Source: Ignavibacteriales bacterium
GTDB lineage: Bacteria > Bacteroidota > Ignavibacteria > Ignavibacteriales > Melioribacteraceae
Assembly: GCA_020059785.1 (NCBI GenBank)
Contig: JAGVBL010000015.1
Coordinates: 1-6,967 of the forward strand
Reading direction: 5' to 3'
Length of the DNA stretch: 6,967 bases
Shown here: piece after piece, positions 6,221-6,967 of the stretch
Numbering within the stretch: the stretch's first letter is position 1
Layout of the letters: each line of letters starts with the position of its first letter
Notes under the pieces: generated by a model
The model's input: only the letters and a program-made list of their open reading frames with translations
Told to the model about the DNA's origin: nothing
The model's database searches: none
Made by a program: the position numbers and the translations under genes

Positions 6221-6967
6221 ATGAAAAGATTCTTCTATATAATTTTTCTTTTTGTTGTTTCATTTTCTGTTAATGCGCAGAAGACCTGGAAGGATTCTGA
6301 AATAACATCTAAGGATATAAAAGCTCACATTTTTTACCTTGCATCAGATGAAATGAAAGGCAGGTTCACCGGAACAAAAGAAGAACAAATGGCCGGTGAT
6401 TATATACGTGACCAATTCAAATCCTATGGACTTTTACCATTAATGGGTGGAAATTATTTCCAATCATTTCCTTTTATAGAAAAAGTTGAATTAACTAAGG
6501 CTAATTCGGTCTCGTTGAGTATTAACAACAAGAAAAAGATTCTAAAGGTTAAACAGGATTTTATAACTGCACCATTTTCCGGAAAAGCAAGCGTATCCTC
6601 ACAACTGGTATTTGTTGGTTATGGAATTTCAGCTTCAAAACTTAATTATGATGATTTTTCAGGAGTTGATGTAAACAACAAAGTAGTAATCGCATTACGT
6701 TATCACCCAGAACACGACAGTTCAAAATCTGAATTTGAACGATATTCATCCTATAGACAAAAAGCTTCAGCAGCACGGGACAAAGGTGCAGCGGGAATTA
6801 TTTTTGTCAATGGTCATTTACCAAAGAATAATGAAGATCAGTTGATGGAATTAAGATACGATGGAGCCGGTTCTATTAAAGATTTTTCCGTTCTTCAACT
6901 AAAAAGAAATATTCTTGATGACATTTTAAAAGCAGAAGGACTTAGTCTGCTTGATATTCAGAAAAAA
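6221..6967 (+). CDS. Secreted M28-family metallopeptidase with PA-like domain (partial, N-terminal 249 residues)
   Basis: The 249 visible codons run off the right edge. A signal peptide is clear: basic KR, a hydrophobic core (about residues 4-17), and VNA-Q with likely cleavage after Ala19, so the protein is exported to the periplasm or beyond. The mature start holds IKAHIFYLASDEMKGRFTGT (33-52), close to the L-A-S-D-x-L-x-G-R-x-x-G-T segment typical of M28 aminopeptidases. The part from about 120 to 225 (FVGYGISA, YDDFSGVDVNNKVVIALRY, ARDKGAAGIIFVNG) matches the protease-associated (PA) domain often inserted in this family. The catalytic zinc ligands lie beyond the window, so activity cannot be judged. 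I chose ATG 6221 because of the Shine-Dalgarno GAGGAAG and the immediate signal peptide. An in-frame ATG at 6158 would add 21 residues and overlap the MBL gene. It is the third plus-strand unit and may follow the feo cluster in one transcript. Confidence 0.9.
   Translation, partial: MKRFFYIIFLFVVSFSVNAQKTWKDSEITSKDIKAHIFYLASDEMKGRFTGTKEEQMAGDYIRDQFKSYGLLPLMGGNYFQSFPFIEKVELTKANSVSLSINNKKKILKVKQDFITAPFSGKASVSSQLVFVGYGISASKLNYDDFSGVDVNNKVVIALRYHPEHDSSKSEFERYSSYRQKASAARDKGAAGIIFVNGHLPKNNEDQLMELRYDGAGSIKDFSVLQLKRNILDDILKAEGLSLLDIQKK

Noticed and set aside
1..6967. CRISPR array, tRNA, rRNA, insertion sequence or phage attachment site
   Set aside because: No regularly spaced repeats, cloverleaf-like sequences, terminal inverted repeats with transposase, or integrase-related motifs were seen on reading both strands.

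Overview
The window is AT-rich (roughly two thirds A+T by eye) and densely coded. It carries seven genes, two of them cut by the window edges. Several features suggest the Bacteroidota/Chlorobi/Ignavibacteria group: weak or absent Shine-Dalgarno sequences on several genes, a TTTG / TAnnTTT-type promoter candidate, a secreted M28 peptidase whose signal peptide ends in an A-Q junction, and a FeoB of a non-enterobacterial subtype. This placement is an inference; there is no rRNA or other direct marker.

Layout. Positions 1-1884 (minus strand) hold the N-terminal two thirds of uvrA (nucleotide excision repair), which runs off the left edge. A short divergent intergenic region (1885-1961) separates it from a plus-strand YigZ/IMPACT-family gene (1962-2588) that starts with TTG. 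A 127-bp regulatory gap (2589-2715) follows, holding a promoter candidate and two perfect inverted repeats. It leads into a compact cluster: a Fur-family regulator (2716-3183), feoA (3173-3400), feoB (3409-5442) and a metallo-beta-lactamase-fold hydrolase (5449-6171). After 49 bp comes the start of a secreted M28-type metallopeptidase with its own good ribosome binding site (6221 to the right edge).

How the genes work together. The central four genes look like one transcription unit for ferrous iron. The Fur-like protein would sense metal and control the unit including itself. FeoA would assist FeoB, and FeoB would move Fe2+ across the inner membrane. fur overlaps feoA by 11 nt, feoA and feoB are 8 nt apart, and feoB and the MBL gene are 6 nt apart. 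The MBL-fold gene is the unexpected member. Its metal-ligand set is complete but its substrate cannot be read from sequence. FeoB itself departs from the E. coli type: its gate-region motifs differ, it has a polar N-terminal extension, and it carries an apparent insertion of about 45-50 residues in the first extracytoplasmic loop.

I found no tRNA, rRNA, CRISPR array, insertion sequence or clear mobile element. The most interesting material is the Fur-Feo-MBL unit and its upstream control region. Nothing here clearly amounts to a wholly undescribed system.
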